From JBQTIY01 sp052387675 (GTDB taxonomy: Bacteria; Planctomycetota; B15-G4), in the NCBI GenBank assembly GCA_052387675.1, contig JBQTIY010000014.1, positions 1-64,000 on the forward strand: a stretch of DNA of 64,000 nt. The letters run 5' to 3'. Position numbers and translations under genes: made by a program. Below, piece by piece: positions 16,444-24,387 of this stretch. The first letter of the stretch is position 1; each line of letters opens with the position of its first letter. Under the pieces are notes generated by a model. The model ran no database searches. It was not told the origin of the DNA and saw nothing but the letters and a program-made list of their open reading frames with translations.

Positions 16444-18066
16444 CTAGTCGCTGTTTTCGTGCGGGACGGTGAGCCACTTCGCGGCTACGAGCACGGCGCC
16501 CATGGCGAGGTAGCCGGCGGCCCAAGGATTCTCCCAGGGCCAAGTGAAGCCCAGCGCAATGACCGTGTCGCCGGCAGTCCACACGTAGCTGTGCATGAGG
16601 CCCACGCAGGCCAGCAGCGCTGCCGCCGCACACCAAGCCGCGCCGCGCAGCCACTGTCGCTCGATGATGAAGACCACCACCGCGGCCAGAATCATCGAGG
16701 CAAAGATGAAGCCCTGCTCGAGCGCGAAGGCGCCGTGGATCCAGGTGTCGCTGGCCTCGAAGAAGGGCACGATGCCCACGCCGAAGAGCGACTCGCTGCC
16801 GGTGCCGCTGACTGCGCCCGCGGCGCCATCGGCGACTTGCCCCGCTGCACGCAGCGCATTCTTGGCCATGAGAGCGCCCCAGGCGGCGACACCCGGCAAC
16901 AGACCCATGACCACGGCCGGCGCATGCGCGCGCGGCACCGCCTGAAAAGCCTGCGCGGTGATGACCATGCCGATCCAGAGCACGATGGCCATGCCGGCAT
17001 CCACCGGCACAGCCCACGTGATGTGCGCCATCCAGCCCGTCACGCAGATGAGCGTGATGAAGGCGCCGTTGAGCACCGAGTAGCCGGCGCGCGCACCCAT
17101 GGCCTTCCAGCCCGGGTGCCCGATGTAGAGCGTGGTCGGGAAGCAACTGCCGAAGAGCGCGGCCAGCAGCGTGCCGCCGCCGTTCACCGCCAGCGACGGC
17201 CCGGTGGCGAAGCTGTCGCCCGCCGCCTCAGCCGACTCAATGTTCTGCAGCGAGCCGACAAGATTGAACAGGCCCATCGGGATGATGATCGAAAGGTAAG
17301 TGAGCAGCGCATCGCCGCCCAGGGCTTCGAGCAGGTCGCCCAGCACCGGCACCGGCCAGTGCAGCCAGCCGGAGCCGCTGCTGTGCGCGATGGCCGGCAC
17401 GGCGCTCTCCACGGGCGCGAGGCCGGAGGTCCACGCCAGGAGCGTGCCCACCGCTACGGCCACCAGGCCGCCTGGAATGCCGCCGCGGAAACGCACGCGG
17501 CCGAAGTAGGTCATCATCACGATGGCCAGCGTGGCCAGACCCACCAGCGGGTGCGCGTAGGTGCGGAAGAGGAAGCCCAGCGAGATGAAAGTGAGCGCGA
17601 TGCCGGCCAGCGTGGAGAGCAGCGCCGCGCGCGGCGTGAGCTTGCGGATGCGCTCGGCGAGCAGTGAGCCCGACAACTCGATGACGCCGCTGCCCACCGT
17701 GGCGGCTAGGCCGGCCAGCCAGGCAATGCGCGCCGGATCGGGATGCCCGGCCAGCTGCGCGGCCATCTTGGCCGGCAGCATGACCAGAAAGACGTAGCCG
17801 AAGAGCGAGACGGTGTTGATGCCGTAAGGCAGGGCGCAGACATCGCGCCGGCCCTCGCGCAGTGCAAGGCGCCGCGCCTGCCAGGCATAGAAGAGGTTGC
17901 CCGCGAGCAGAGAGACGGCCACGCCCGGCAGCACGCGCCCATAGAGCAGCTCGGGCGAGAAGCCCAGCACGGTGCGGCACAGCGTGTCGATCAGGATGAG
18001 CTGGACGAGGTTGTCCAGCGCCAGCCCGAAGAAGCCGTCGATGTCCCCGCGGACCAGCCAGCGCAT
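16444..18066 (-). CDS. NCS2-like (xanthine/uracil-type) permease family protein
   Basis: Integral membrane protein of 540 residues with about 12-14 hydrophobic segments. It begins MRWLVRGDIDGFFGLALDNL and contains CALPYGINTVSLFGY, SIIIPMGLFNLVGSLQNIESA and GSCFPTTLYIGHPGWKAMGARAGYS-type stretches that recall nucleobase/purine permeases of the NCS2/AzgA group and related sulfate permeases. Substrate cannot be told from the sequence and no purine-metabolism gene is nearby. The ATG at 18066 is favoured by a promoter-like box seven bases upstream. Confidence 0.75.
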   Translation of the reverse strand: MRWLVRGDIDGFFGLALDNLVQLILIDTLCRTVLGFSPELLYGRVLPGVAVSLLAGNLFYAWQARRLALREGRRDVCALPYGINTVSLFGYVFLVMLPAKMAAQLAGHPDPARIAWLAGLAATVGSGVIELSGSLLAERIRKLTPRAALLSTLAGIALTFISLGFLFRTYAHPLVGLATLAIVMMTYFGRVRFRGGIPGGLVAVAVGTLLAWTSGLAPVESAVPAIAHSSGSGWLHWPVPVLGDLLEALGGDALLTYLSIIIPMGLFNLVGSLQNIESAEAAGDSFATGPSLAVNGGGTLLAALFGSCFPTTLYIGHPGWKAMGARAGYSVLNGAFITLICVTGWMAHITWAVPVDAGMAIVLWIGMVITAQAFQAVPRAHAPAVVMGLLPGVAAWGALMAKNALRAAGQVADGAAGAVSGTGSESLFGVGIVPFFEASDTWIHGAFALEQGFIFASMILAAVVVFIIERQWLRGAAWCAAAALLACVGLMHSYVWTAGDTVIALGFTWPWENPWAAGYLAMGAVLVAAKWLTVPHENSD

Positions 18067-18073
18067 GGCGCGG

Positions 18074-18079
18074 AGTCTA
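18074..18079 (-). promoter_or_regulatory. -10-like TAGACT box of the permease gene, leaderless configuration
   Basis: The minus strand reads CGTAGACT followed by seven bases (CCGCGCC) and the ATG at 18066. There is no Shine-Dalgarno sequence. Confidence 0.45.
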
Positions 18080-18133
18080 CGCAGCCAGAAGGCCGGGTTC
18101 GCCTGTCTTCTGGGAGATCGCGCGCCCGCCGCA

Positions 18134-18187
18134 GGGCCAGTGGGCGCCGATGGGCCAGTGGGCGCCGCTGGGCCAGTGGGCGTCGGA
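18134..18187. repeat. three tandem copies of an 18-bp GC-rich unit
   Basis: Starting at 18134, 18152 and 18170 the sequence GGGCCAGTGGGCGCCG recurs with one or two changes per copy. It sits in the 181-bp region between the divergent permease and hybrid kinase genes. The copies are directly adjacent without spacers, so this is not a CRISPR array. It may be a slippage product or a multi-copy binding site. Confidence 0.8.
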
Positions 18188-18247
18188 GCGGAGGAATCGC
18201 TCTAGGACGACAGCCTCGCGAACCGAAGAGGCTCCGGGCCCCCACCC

Positions 18248-21112
18248 ATGAGTCTCTCTACCCGCATCCTGCTCCGTATCTGCCTGCCCGCGCTGGCGCT
18301 TCTGCTCGCCGTGGGCGTGATCTTTCATCAGGTGCTCGCGGCGAGGCAGATCGAGCAGACGCAGCGGCGCCTCGAACATGCCGCCCGCTGCGCCGTGGAT
18401 CACTTCAGCGGCGCGGTCGAACTTTTGGGCGTGCGCCTGCAGAACGCCCTGGCCGGCGAGCCGGGCACGGCGGAGTTCGCGGCAGGCGCGCAAGAGTTCC
18501 TGAGGGCGCAACCGATCGTGCGCGCCATCGAGATCCACTCCGCAGACGGCACCGGCCTGCTGAGCTTCGGCCACCCGCCGCAGGCGCAGGGTCTCCTCAC
18601 GGCGAATGCGCCGGCTGTGCCCTCGGAGTCCGCCGTCGCAGCGCCGCCGGAAGCAGCCGAGGAAGGCTGGCGCCAAGCCGCGCTGCGCGACGGGCAAGCG
18701 CTCTCCTGGCAGCGCGGCCGCTCCGGTCCGCTGGAGGAAGGCCTCGTGCGACTGACGCAGAAGCTCACCGGCCACGCCGGCGATGCGCGCAGCCAGAACG
18801 CGCACAGTCTTTTAGCCTCGGCCATCATCGACGAGCGCGCGCTGGCCGTGCCCGCCATGGTGTCCGGCGGCGCCGACCTGGGCTCGGTCACCTTCACCAT
18901 CGAGAGCGCCGACGGCACTGTGCCCGTGCGACTCGGGCCGGCGCTGACGGACGAAGAGGCGCTCTCGGCCTCGGCGCTCCTGCCCCTGCATTCCGGCCGC
19001 CTCGTGGCCAGCCAATCCCGCGCCTACGCCATCGCCGGCCTGGTGAGCGTGGAGTTCGGGGCCAGCTTCGCCGTGTTGCTGCTCATCACTGCGCTGGTCG
19101 TGCAACTGCGCGGCGGCCTGGGCCGCGACGTGCTGCGGCCCGTACACCAGCTCACCGAAGTTGTCACGGCCTTCGAGTCGGGCCGGCCGACGCCGCCGCG
19201 CACGCGCGACACGCCGCAAAAGGGCGAACTCGCCACGCTGGACGTCGGCCTGCGCCGCGCCGTCGAGGCCGTGGCCGAGAGCCAGCGCACGCTGCGCGAC
19301 CTGAATGCCTCCCTTGAAGAGCGCGTGACCAAGCGCACCTCCGAGATTCTCGCCGTCAATCAGGAACTCCGCACCGCCCGCGACGAAGCGCGCCTCACCG
19401 CCAAGTCGCGCATGGCCTTCGTGGCCTATATGAGCCACGAACTGCGCACGCCGCTCAATGCCATCGTGGGCATGAGCGGCCTTTTGCTCGACACGCGCCT
19501 CGATGCCGAGCAGCGCGACAACGCCGAGACCATTCGCAACGCGAGCCAGACCCTGCTCGGGGTGATCAACACCGTGCTCGACCTGACTCGCGCCGAGGCC
19601 GGGCACTTGCCCATCGAGGCGGTGGACTTTGACCTGGCCACGCTGGTCGACGAAGTCGGCGACCTGCTCGCCAGCACCGCGCACCGCGCCGAGCTGGAAC
19701 TCGTGCTCGACGTGGATCCAGCTTGCCCGGCGCGCGTGCGCAGCGACCCGAACCTGCTGCGCCAAGTGCTCGTGAACCTGACCGCCAATGCGATCAAGTT
19801 CACCGAACGCGGCGAAGTCGTGCTGCGCGCACGCCTGGAAGACCCGGGCGATGGCGGCGCACCGGACACGGGCCACGCGGTCGTGCGCTTCGAAGTGCTT
19901 GACACCGGCATCGGCCTCACGCCGGAAGCGCAGGCGCGGCTCTTCCAGCCCTATGTGCAAGCCGAGGACTCGACCTCGCGACGCTACGGCGGCACCGGTC
20001 TCGGCCTAGCCATCAGCAAGCAGATCGTGCTGCGCCTGGGCGGCCGCATCGGCGTGGAGAGCCAGCCCGGAACCGGCTCCACGTTCTGGTGCAGCCTGCC
20101 GCTCGCCGCCGCCACCAATGACACCTGCCCCGTGGCCGGTCCGATCGAGGCCAGTCCGCCGGCCCGTTGGGAACTCCAGGGCTTGCGCACGCTCTTCGCC
20201 TGCTCGGGCGAGACGGCGCGGCGCGTGCGCGAGCGGCGCCTGCGCTCGCTGGGGCTGCGCGTGAGCGCGGCGGCCAGTGGCGCCGAGGCGCTCGACGCGG
20301 CCCGCCGGGCCTTCGAGCAGGGCACGCCCTTTGGCCTAGTGCTGATTGATGATGCGCTCGCCGGCCCCTCCGCAGCCGAGCTGGCGCACACCCTCGGCGC
20401 GGATCCGGCCCTGCAGTCAGCGCGGCGCGTGCTGCTCACTCGGCACACCGCCAGTGGCCGTCGCGAAGCCGCGCTCGCCGCCGGCTTCCACGGCACGCTG
20501 GCCAAGCCCTTCCGTCAGCGCGCGCTCGTGGAGACTCTCGCGCAGATCGTCAGTGCGGAACCGACCCGGAGTGCAGCCGCGCTGCCGGCGGCCGCGCCCC
20601 AACCCTCCGCGCCCAAGGAAACCGCCGGCGCTGAATCTGCAAGCACTGCATCTGACGGCGCCACATCCGGCGTCGCCGCCTCATCCCCGGATCTGCGCCC
20701 GCGGTTGCTCGTGGCCGAGGACAGCTTGGTGAATCAGAAGGTCATGCGCCTCGTGCTGGAGAAACTCGGCTACCGCGTGGACGTCGTGGACGAGGGGCAA
20801 AAGGCCGTCGCCGCCGCAGCCGCCACGAACTACGACGCCGTCCTCATGGACTGTCAGTTGCCCGACATCGACGGCTGCGAGGCCACCGTGCGAATCCGCG
20901 CTCAAGAAATTGCGGAGGGCCGGCGGCGCGTGCCGATCCTGGCCATGACCGCGGCCGGCCTCACCGGCGACCGCGAACGCGTCCTGCGCGCCGGCATGGA
21001 CGACTACCTCACCAAGCCGATCCTGCGCGAACAACTGGCCACACATCTCGAGGCCTGGATCGCCCGCGCCCCGGCGGGCGGCACTCCGGTCTCGGCTCCG
21101 GAGCCGCACTGA
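18248..21112 (+). CDS. hybrid sensor histidine kinase with two receiver domains
   Basis: Membrane-bound sensor kinase of 954 residues. Order: N-terminal transmembrane segment; periplasmic sensor region up to about residue 270; second transmembrane segment; HAMP-like linker; coiled coil; HisKA with FVAYMSHELRTPLNAIVG (His 397); HATPase with NLTANAIKFTERGE and YGGTGLGLAISKQ. Then come a first receiver-like domain (about 640-765) and a canonical C-terminal receiver (LLVAEDSLVNQKVMRL, VLMDCQLPDIDG with Asp 868, LTKP). The first receiver keeps an Asp (LVLIDD) and a Lys (LAKPF) but lacks the N-terminal acidic pair, so it is probably degenerate. The stop overlaps the next gene, a histidine phosphotransfer protein, by one base. 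The final response regulator is not in the window. Confidence 0.95.
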   Translation: MSLSTRILLRICLPALALLLAVGVIFHQVLAARQIEQTQRRLEHAARCAVDHFSGAVELLGVRLQNALAGEPGTAEFAAGAQEFLRAQPIVRAIEIHSADGTGLLSFGHPPQAQGLLTANAPAVPSESAVAAPPEAAEEGWRQAALRDGQALSWQRGRSGPLEEGLVRLTQKLTGHAGDARSQNAHSLLASAIIDERALAVPAMVSGGADLGSVTFTIESADGTVPVRLGPALTDEEALSASALLPLHSGRLVASQSRAYAIAGLVSVEFGASFAVLLLITALVVQLRGGLGRDVLRPVHQLTEVVTAFESGRPTPPRTRDTPQKGELATLDVGLRRAVEAVAESQRTLRDLNASLEERVTKRTSEILAVNQELRTARDEARLTAKSRMAFVAYMSHELRTPLNAIVGMSGLLLDTRLDAEQRDNAETIRNASQTLLGVINTVLDLTRAEAGHLPIEAVDFDLATLVDEVGDLLASTAHRAELELVLDVDPACPARVRSDPNLLRQVLVNLTANAIKFTERGEVVLRARLEDPGDGGAPDTGHAVVRFEVLDTGIGLTPEAQARLFQPYVQAEDSTSRRYGGTGLGLAISKQIVLRLGGRIGVESQPGTGSTFWCSLPLAAATNDTCPVAGPIEASPPARWELQGLRTLFACSGETARRVRERRLRSLGLRVSAAASGAEALDAARRAFEQGTPFGLVLIDDALAGPSAAELAHTLGADPALQSARRVLLTRHTASGRREAALAAGFHGTLAKPFRQRALVETLAQIVSAEPTRSAAALPAAAPQPSAPKETAGAESASTASDGATSGVAASSPDLRPRLLVAEDSLVNQKVMRLVLEKLGYRVDVVDEGQKAVAAAAATNYDAVLMDCQLPDIDGCEATVRIRAQEIAEGRRRVPILAMTAAGLTGDRERVLRAGMDDYLTKPILREQLATHLEAWIARAPAGGTPVSAPEPH

Positions 21113-21483
21113 TGGACACGACGCTGGATCCCGCCGCGCTGCTCGAACTGCAGGCCTGCGACGAAGACGGCTCGCTCATTGCCGAACTCCTGGTGCTCTA
21201 CCAAGAGGAAAGCCCGGCGCGCCTCGCCGCCCTGCGCGCGGCCTTTGAGCGGGGAGATGCGCGGGAAGTCTCGCGCCAAGCTCATGCGCTCATCTCGGCC
21301 AGCGCGCAGCTCGGTGGCGTCGGCCTGGCGGCGCAGTGCCGGCGCCTGCAGACGACGGCCGCGGCCCTCGCGGAAGCCGGGCAGGCGCCCGGAGAGGACA
21401 TCGCCGAGCAAATCGAGTCGATCCGTGCCGAACAGGCCCGCGTGCTGGCCGCGCTCTCGGCTTGGGTCGCCCAGCAGCGCTAA
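21112..21483 (+). CDS. Hpt-domain histidine phosphotransfer protein
   Basis: A 123-residue helical protein of the Hpt type. The phospho-accepting His lies in SRQAHALISASAQLGG, matching the H-x-L-x-(G/S)-S-x-x-x-G core of the family. The acidic N-terminus and ELLVLYQEESPARLAALR helix also fit. It is translationally coupled to the upstream hybrid kinase (TGATG) and should relay phosphate from its receiver to an unlinked response regulator. Confidence 0.88.
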   Translation: MDTTLDPAALLELQACDEDGSLIAELLVLYQEESPARLAALRAAFERGDAREVSRQAHALISASAQLGGVGLAAQCRRLQTTAAALAEAGQAPGEDIAEQIESIRAEQARVLAALSAWVAQQR

Positions 21484-21540
21484 GCAGCCGGTGCCAATCG
21501 CCCGGCGCTGAGCGGGTTTGGATCGCCTCGCGGCGGTCCC

Positions 21541-21546
21541 TATCCT
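21541..21546 (+). promoter_or_regulatory. -10-like TATCCT box of the ZIP transporter gene, leaderless configuration
   Basis: TATCCT is followed by seven bases (CTCGCGG) and the ATG at 21554. A weak -35-like TTGGAT lies 17 bases upstream. No Shine-Dalgarno sequence is present. Confidence 0.5.
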
Positions 21547-21553
21547 CTCGCGG

Positions 21554-22282
21554 ATGAACGCCTCGCTCGTGCAGGCGGCCTGCGTGCTGATCGCGGTCTC
21601 CGCCATCGGCGCCACGCTGCCGCTCTACCGACACTGGTCCGAACGAGGGCTGCACATCTTCGCGGCCATCGCCGCCGGTATTTTCCTGGGCGTGATCTTC
21701 CTGCATCTGCTGCCGGAACTCTCCGCCAGCACGGGCGGCCTGCTGCCCTGGGCCGCCGCGCTGGGCGGACTCGTGCTGCTCTTTTTCATCGAGCGCATCT
21801 GGCTGGCCGGGCGCAAGGCCGCCGGCGGCGACCAGCACGACGTGGTCTGGTTCGCCACCTTCATCGGCCTGTCGGTGCACTCCTTCGCCACCGGACTGGG
21901 CTTCGCCAGCATTGCCGCGGATCCGGCGCTGGCCTGGGCCTTTGTCGGCTCGATCGCCGTGCACAAGGCCGGCGAGGCCTTCTCGCTGGCCACGGTCATG
22001 CGCCTCGGCCATCTCGAAGTGCGGCGCGCTGCGCCGGTGCTGCTCGCCTTCTGTCTCGCCACGCCGGCCGGCCTCTTCGCCGGCTCTTGGCTGACCCAGG
22101 GCGACAGCGGTGGTCAGTTCACTCCGCTGCTCACCGGCCTGGCCTGCGGCACCTTTCTCTATGTGGCGGTGGCGGATCTCCTGCCCGAAGTCTTCCACGC
22201 CACCAAGGATCCCTGGCCGCGCATCGCCGGCCTTTTCTTCGGGATCGCAGTCGCCGCTGCGGGCGCCACGCAGTTCCACTGA
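21554..22282 (+). CDS. ZIP-family divalent metal transporter
   Basis: Membrane protein of 242 residues with about eight hydrophobic segments. Metal-site helices of the ZIP family are seen as GLSVHSFATGLGF (TM4) and VHKAGEAFSLATVMRLG (TM5), whose His and Glu residues usually bind Zn or Fe. The loop between TM3 and TM4 is short and contains one His (DQHD). It imports a divalent cation, probably zinc or iron, by family assignment. The frame extends 36 bases upstream, but the ATG at 21554 is supported by the promoter-like box before it. Confidence 0.9.
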   Translation: MNASLVQAACVLIAVSAIGATLPLYRHWSERGLHIFAAIAAGIFLGVIFLHLLPELSASTGGLLPWAAALGGLVLLFFIERIWLAGRKAAGGDQHDVVWFATFIGLSVHSFATGLGFASIAADPALAWAFVGSIAVHKAGEAFSLATVMRLGHLEVRRAAPVLLAFCLATPAGLFAGSWLTQGDSGGQFTPLLTGLACGTFLYVAVADLLPEVFHATKDPWPRIAGLFFGIAVAAAGATQFH

Positions 22283-22341
22283 GGCCGCGCTGTGCGAGGT
22301 CGCGCAGTCCACTGAGCCCGCGCGGCGCGAGGTCGCGCCTC
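22276..22341. repeat. 33-bp imperfect tandem duplication across the ZIP gene stop codon
   Basis: Bases 22276-22308 and 22309-22341 are about 85% identical. Each copy begins CCACTGAG and contains GCGAGGTCGCGC. The first copy carries the His codon and TGA stop of the ZIP gene. The second reaches the stop codon of the convergent sensor kinase, so the whole junction between the two genes consists of the duplication. No T-tract is attached. Confidence 0.7.
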
Positions 22342-23269
22342 AGGCGTCGTCGGGCAAGAGCGCCAGATCCACGGTGAAGTTTGTGCCCGAGCCGACGCGG
22401 CTCTCCACACGGATCGCGCCCTGGTGCGCCTCAACGATGGCTTTGCAGATGGCCAAGCCCAGGCCGGTGCCGCCCAGATTGCGGCTGCGCGACTTCTCCA
22501 GATGGAAGAAGCTCTCAAAGATGTGCGGCAGGTCCTTGGGGGCGATGCCGATGCCGGTGTCCGAGACGGACACGAGCGCGCGGCCGCCGCGGCGCTCGCA
22601 GATGAGCGTCACCTGCCCGCCCGGCGGCGTGAAGACCGAGGCATTGCCGAGCAGATTCTGGATGACCTGTCCCAGGCGATTGCCGTCACCGCGCACGTCG
22701 AGCGGATCGTCCGGGAAGCGCCGCTCGAAGCGGATCTGCTTGTCGGCCATGCGCTGCTCGAAGGCTAGGCCCACTTGGTCGGCCAGCTCGGTGAGCGAGA
22801 CCGTCTCGAAGTGGAACTCCAGGTGGCGCGTGTCGAGCTTGGAGAGTTCAAAGAGATCCTTCACCAAGTGCGCCAGCTTCTTGGTCTCGCGGTGGCAGAC
22901 CTCCAGGTTCTTGCGCACGTCCGGGTGGCGCGGATCGGCGAGCGCCGTCTCCAGATAGCCCTGGATCGAGGTGAGCGGCGTGCGCAGCTCATGGCTCACG
23001 TTGGCGATGAGCCGGCGCCGCAGCTCGTCGTTCTGGCGCAGTTCCTCGTAGTTACCGCGCAACGTCACGACCATGGCCTCGATGCCGGCCACGATCTGCC
23101 CGATCTCGCCGCGCTCGCCGCGCGGCAGGCGGTGTTCAAGATCGCCGGCCGCGATTTCATGCAGCGCGCGGTTCAAGCGCCGCAGCCGCCGCCAGGTGAG
23201 CACGTAGAGCGCAGCCAGCGCCGCGAGCAGCGCCAGGCCCAGGCCGCCGGCGACCTGCCAGCCGTCCAT
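22340..23269 (-). CDS. sensor histidine kinase of the PhoR/EnvZ type
   Basis: Kinase of 309 residues with a single N-terminal transmembrane segment, a HAMP domain (RRLNRALHEIAAGDLEHRL), HisKA with IANVSHELRTPLTSIQGYL, and a HATPase domain (QVIQNLLGNASVFTPPGG, VSDTGIGIAPKDLPHIF, GGTGLGLAICKAIVEAH). In the N box the usual Asn-Ala-x-Lys is NASVF, a mild change. There is no periplasmic sensor loop, so it may sense in the membrane or from inside. It overlaps the upstream response regulator gene by one base. Confidence 0.95.
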   Translation of the reverse strand: MDGWQVAGGLGLALLAALAALYVLTWRRLRRLNRALHEIAAGDLEHRLPRGERGEIGQIVAGIEAMVVTLRGNYEELRQNDELRRRLIANVSHELRTPLTSIQGYLETALADPRHPDVRKNLEVCHRETKKLAHLVKDLFELSKLDTRHLEFHFETVSLTELADQVGLAFEQRMADKQIRFERRFPDDPLDVRGDGNRLGQVIQNLLGNASVFTPPGGQVTLICERRGGRALVSVSDTGIGIAPKDLPHIFESFFHLEKSRSRNLGGTGLGLAICKAIVEAHQGAIRVESRVGSGTNFTVDLALLPDDA

Positions 23270-23979
23270 CAGCAGAACTGGTCGGTGAACTTGTAGCCGA
23301 AGCCCCAGACGGTCTGCACGAAGACCGGCCGGTTGCGATCCACTTCGAGCTTGGCGCGCAGGCGCTTCACGTGCGTGTCGATCGTGCGGTCGGTGCCGTC
23401 GAAGCTCTCGACGCCGGATTTTTCGCAGAGCGTGCGGCGCGAGAAGGGGCGTCCGGGCGCCAGCGCGAGCACGCGCAGGATCTCGAACTCCTTCTGGGTC
23501 AGGCGCAGATCCTCGCCCTTGCGCAGCGCGAGCCGCTTGGTCAGGTCCAGCGTCAGCTCGCCGAACTTCAGCTTCTGGTCGGCCTTGCCGTCCTTGAGCT
23601 TGGTGAGCAGATCCACGCGGCGCGCCAGCGCTTTGACGCGCGCCAAGAGTTCCTCGATGGAGAAGGGCTTGGTGACATAGTCATCGGCCCCCATCTCCAG
23701 CCCGGCCACCTTGTTGGCCTCCTCCGACTTGGCCGTGAGCATGAGCACCGGCACATAGTTCGGCGAGTTGCGGATGTGGCGGCAGACTTCCATGCCATCC
23801 ACCAGCGGCAGCATGAGGTCGAGCACGACGAGGTCGTAGTCGCCGTCGTCGAAGCGCTTGATCGCCGCGCGGCCGTCGCCGACGCGCGTGACGGAATAGC
23901 CGGCGCGCTCAAGGTGCATCTTCACCAAGGCCGCGATGTTCGGATCGTCTTCCACGACCAGGATGCTGCGCAGAGCCAT
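23269..23979 (-). CDS. OmpR/PhoB-family response regulator
   Basis: DNA-binding regulator of 236 residues, cognate to the kinase it overlaps. The receiver has the acidic pair (VVEDDPN), the phospho-acceptor in LVVLDLMLPLVDG and the conserved Lys in YVTKPFSIEEL. The C-terminal winged helix is of the OmpR type (LTQKEFEILRVLAL, IDTHVKRLRAKL, TVWGFGYKF). The ATG at 23979 gives MALRSILVVEDD; a CACACT box six bases upstream resembles the leaderless pattern. A long upstream extension lies in the divergent intergenic region and is rejected. Confidence 0.95.
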   Translation of the reverse strand: MALRSILVVEDDPNIAALVKMHLERAGYSVTRVGDGRAAIKRFDDGDYDLVVLDLMLPLVDGMEVCRHIRNSPNYVPVLMLTAKSEEANKVAGLEMGADDYVTKPFSIEELLARVKALARRVDLLTKLKDGKADQKLKFGELTLDLTKRLALRKGEDLRLTQKEFEILRVLALAPGRPFSRRTLCEKSGVESFDGTDRTIDTHVKRLRAKLEVDRNRPVFVQTVWGFGYKFTDQFC

Positions 23980-24092
23980 GCCCACAGTGTGCGACGACCC
24001 GGCCGGGAATGGAATGCGGCAGGCACACGGCCGGCGCGGGGGCGAGGCGGGCCGGGGCAACGGGCGCGGGCGCGGGGTCCGGAGCGTGTCGC

Positions 24093-24302
24093 GGAGCCTC
24101 CGGCGAAAAAACTTGGCCCGCCGGAGGCTCCCGACCGTCTCTCTCTCGTGTCCAAGCCGGTGCAGAAACCCTGGGAGACCGAACTTCCGCGAGCAGCAAG
24201 GGCACTTGGCCGGCTCGGCGAGGAAGCTTTGGTCTCAACGACCCCCGAACGGGCGTTGGTTTCCAGTACGACTGGGACAGCGGCGCAAACTACGGACGCC
24301 GC
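24093..24302 (+). ncRNA. candidate structured RNA with a three-way junction
   Basis: Consecutive helices can be drawn by eye on the plus strand. A perfect 13-bp stem pairs 24093-24105 with 24119-24131 around an A-rich loop. P1 pairs GAAACC (24165-24170) with GGTTTC (24258-24263). Inside it, P2 starts with GAGACC/GGTCTC (24175-24180 with 24231-24236) and continues through CTTCC/GGAAG, GAGC/GCTC and CAAG/CTTG to a GGCA tetraloop. P3 pairs AACG (24237-24240) and CCC (24242-24244) with GGG and CGTT (24251-24257). P2, P3 and P1 abut without unpaired bases on the 3' side. CAGT/ACTG (24264-24274) and GCGGCG/CGCCGC (24280-24285 with 24297-24302) follow. It does not match any riboswitch or housekeeping RNA I know. 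Strand and function are inferred. Confidence 0.4.
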
Positions 24303-24356
24303 GTGAAGAGGGCAGGGAGGAAGCGTGGCGAAAGAATGGCGCCGCGCTCACCTTGC

Positions 24357-24362
24357 TATCCT
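24357..24362 (+). promoter_or_regulatory. -10-like TATCCT box before the aldehyde dehydrogenase gene
   Basis: GCTATCCT lies 25 bases before the ATG, and unlike the leaderless genes here there is a GGGAG ribosome-binding site between. If this is the promoter, the structured element upstream is not part of the dehydrogenase mRNA. Confidence 0.35.
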
Positions 24363-24387
24363 GCGCCGCCCTCGGGAGTTTGACCCC

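Larger units (their letters stand above)
23980..24387. other. 408-bp gene-free divergent region
   Basis: No coding sequence with family similarity or sensible codon use was found here. The left 110 bp are plain GC-rich sequence next to the response regulator start. Bases 24093-24302 contain a series of nested inverted repeats described as a candidate structured RNA. A promoter-like box at 24357 and a GGGAG ribosome-binding site precede the aldehyde dehydrogenase ATG at 24388. Confidence 0.7.

Noticed and set aside
18134..18187. CRISPR-like array
   Set aside because: Three adjacent 18-bp units without spacers and no cas genes.
24160..24310. tmRNA, lysine riboswitch, cobalamin riboswitch or hammerhead for the structured element
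   Set aside because: GCAAAC and GGAGACC resemble parts of tmRNA and the B12 box, but the tag does not end in LAA, the B12 box is on the wrong side, the lysine five-way junction is absent, and no CUGANGA core is present.
24009..24383. Coding frame through the gene-free region 23980-24387
   Set aside because: The translation is Arg/Gly-rich with no family resemblance and ends before the dehydrogenase start; the strong helices explain the sequence better.
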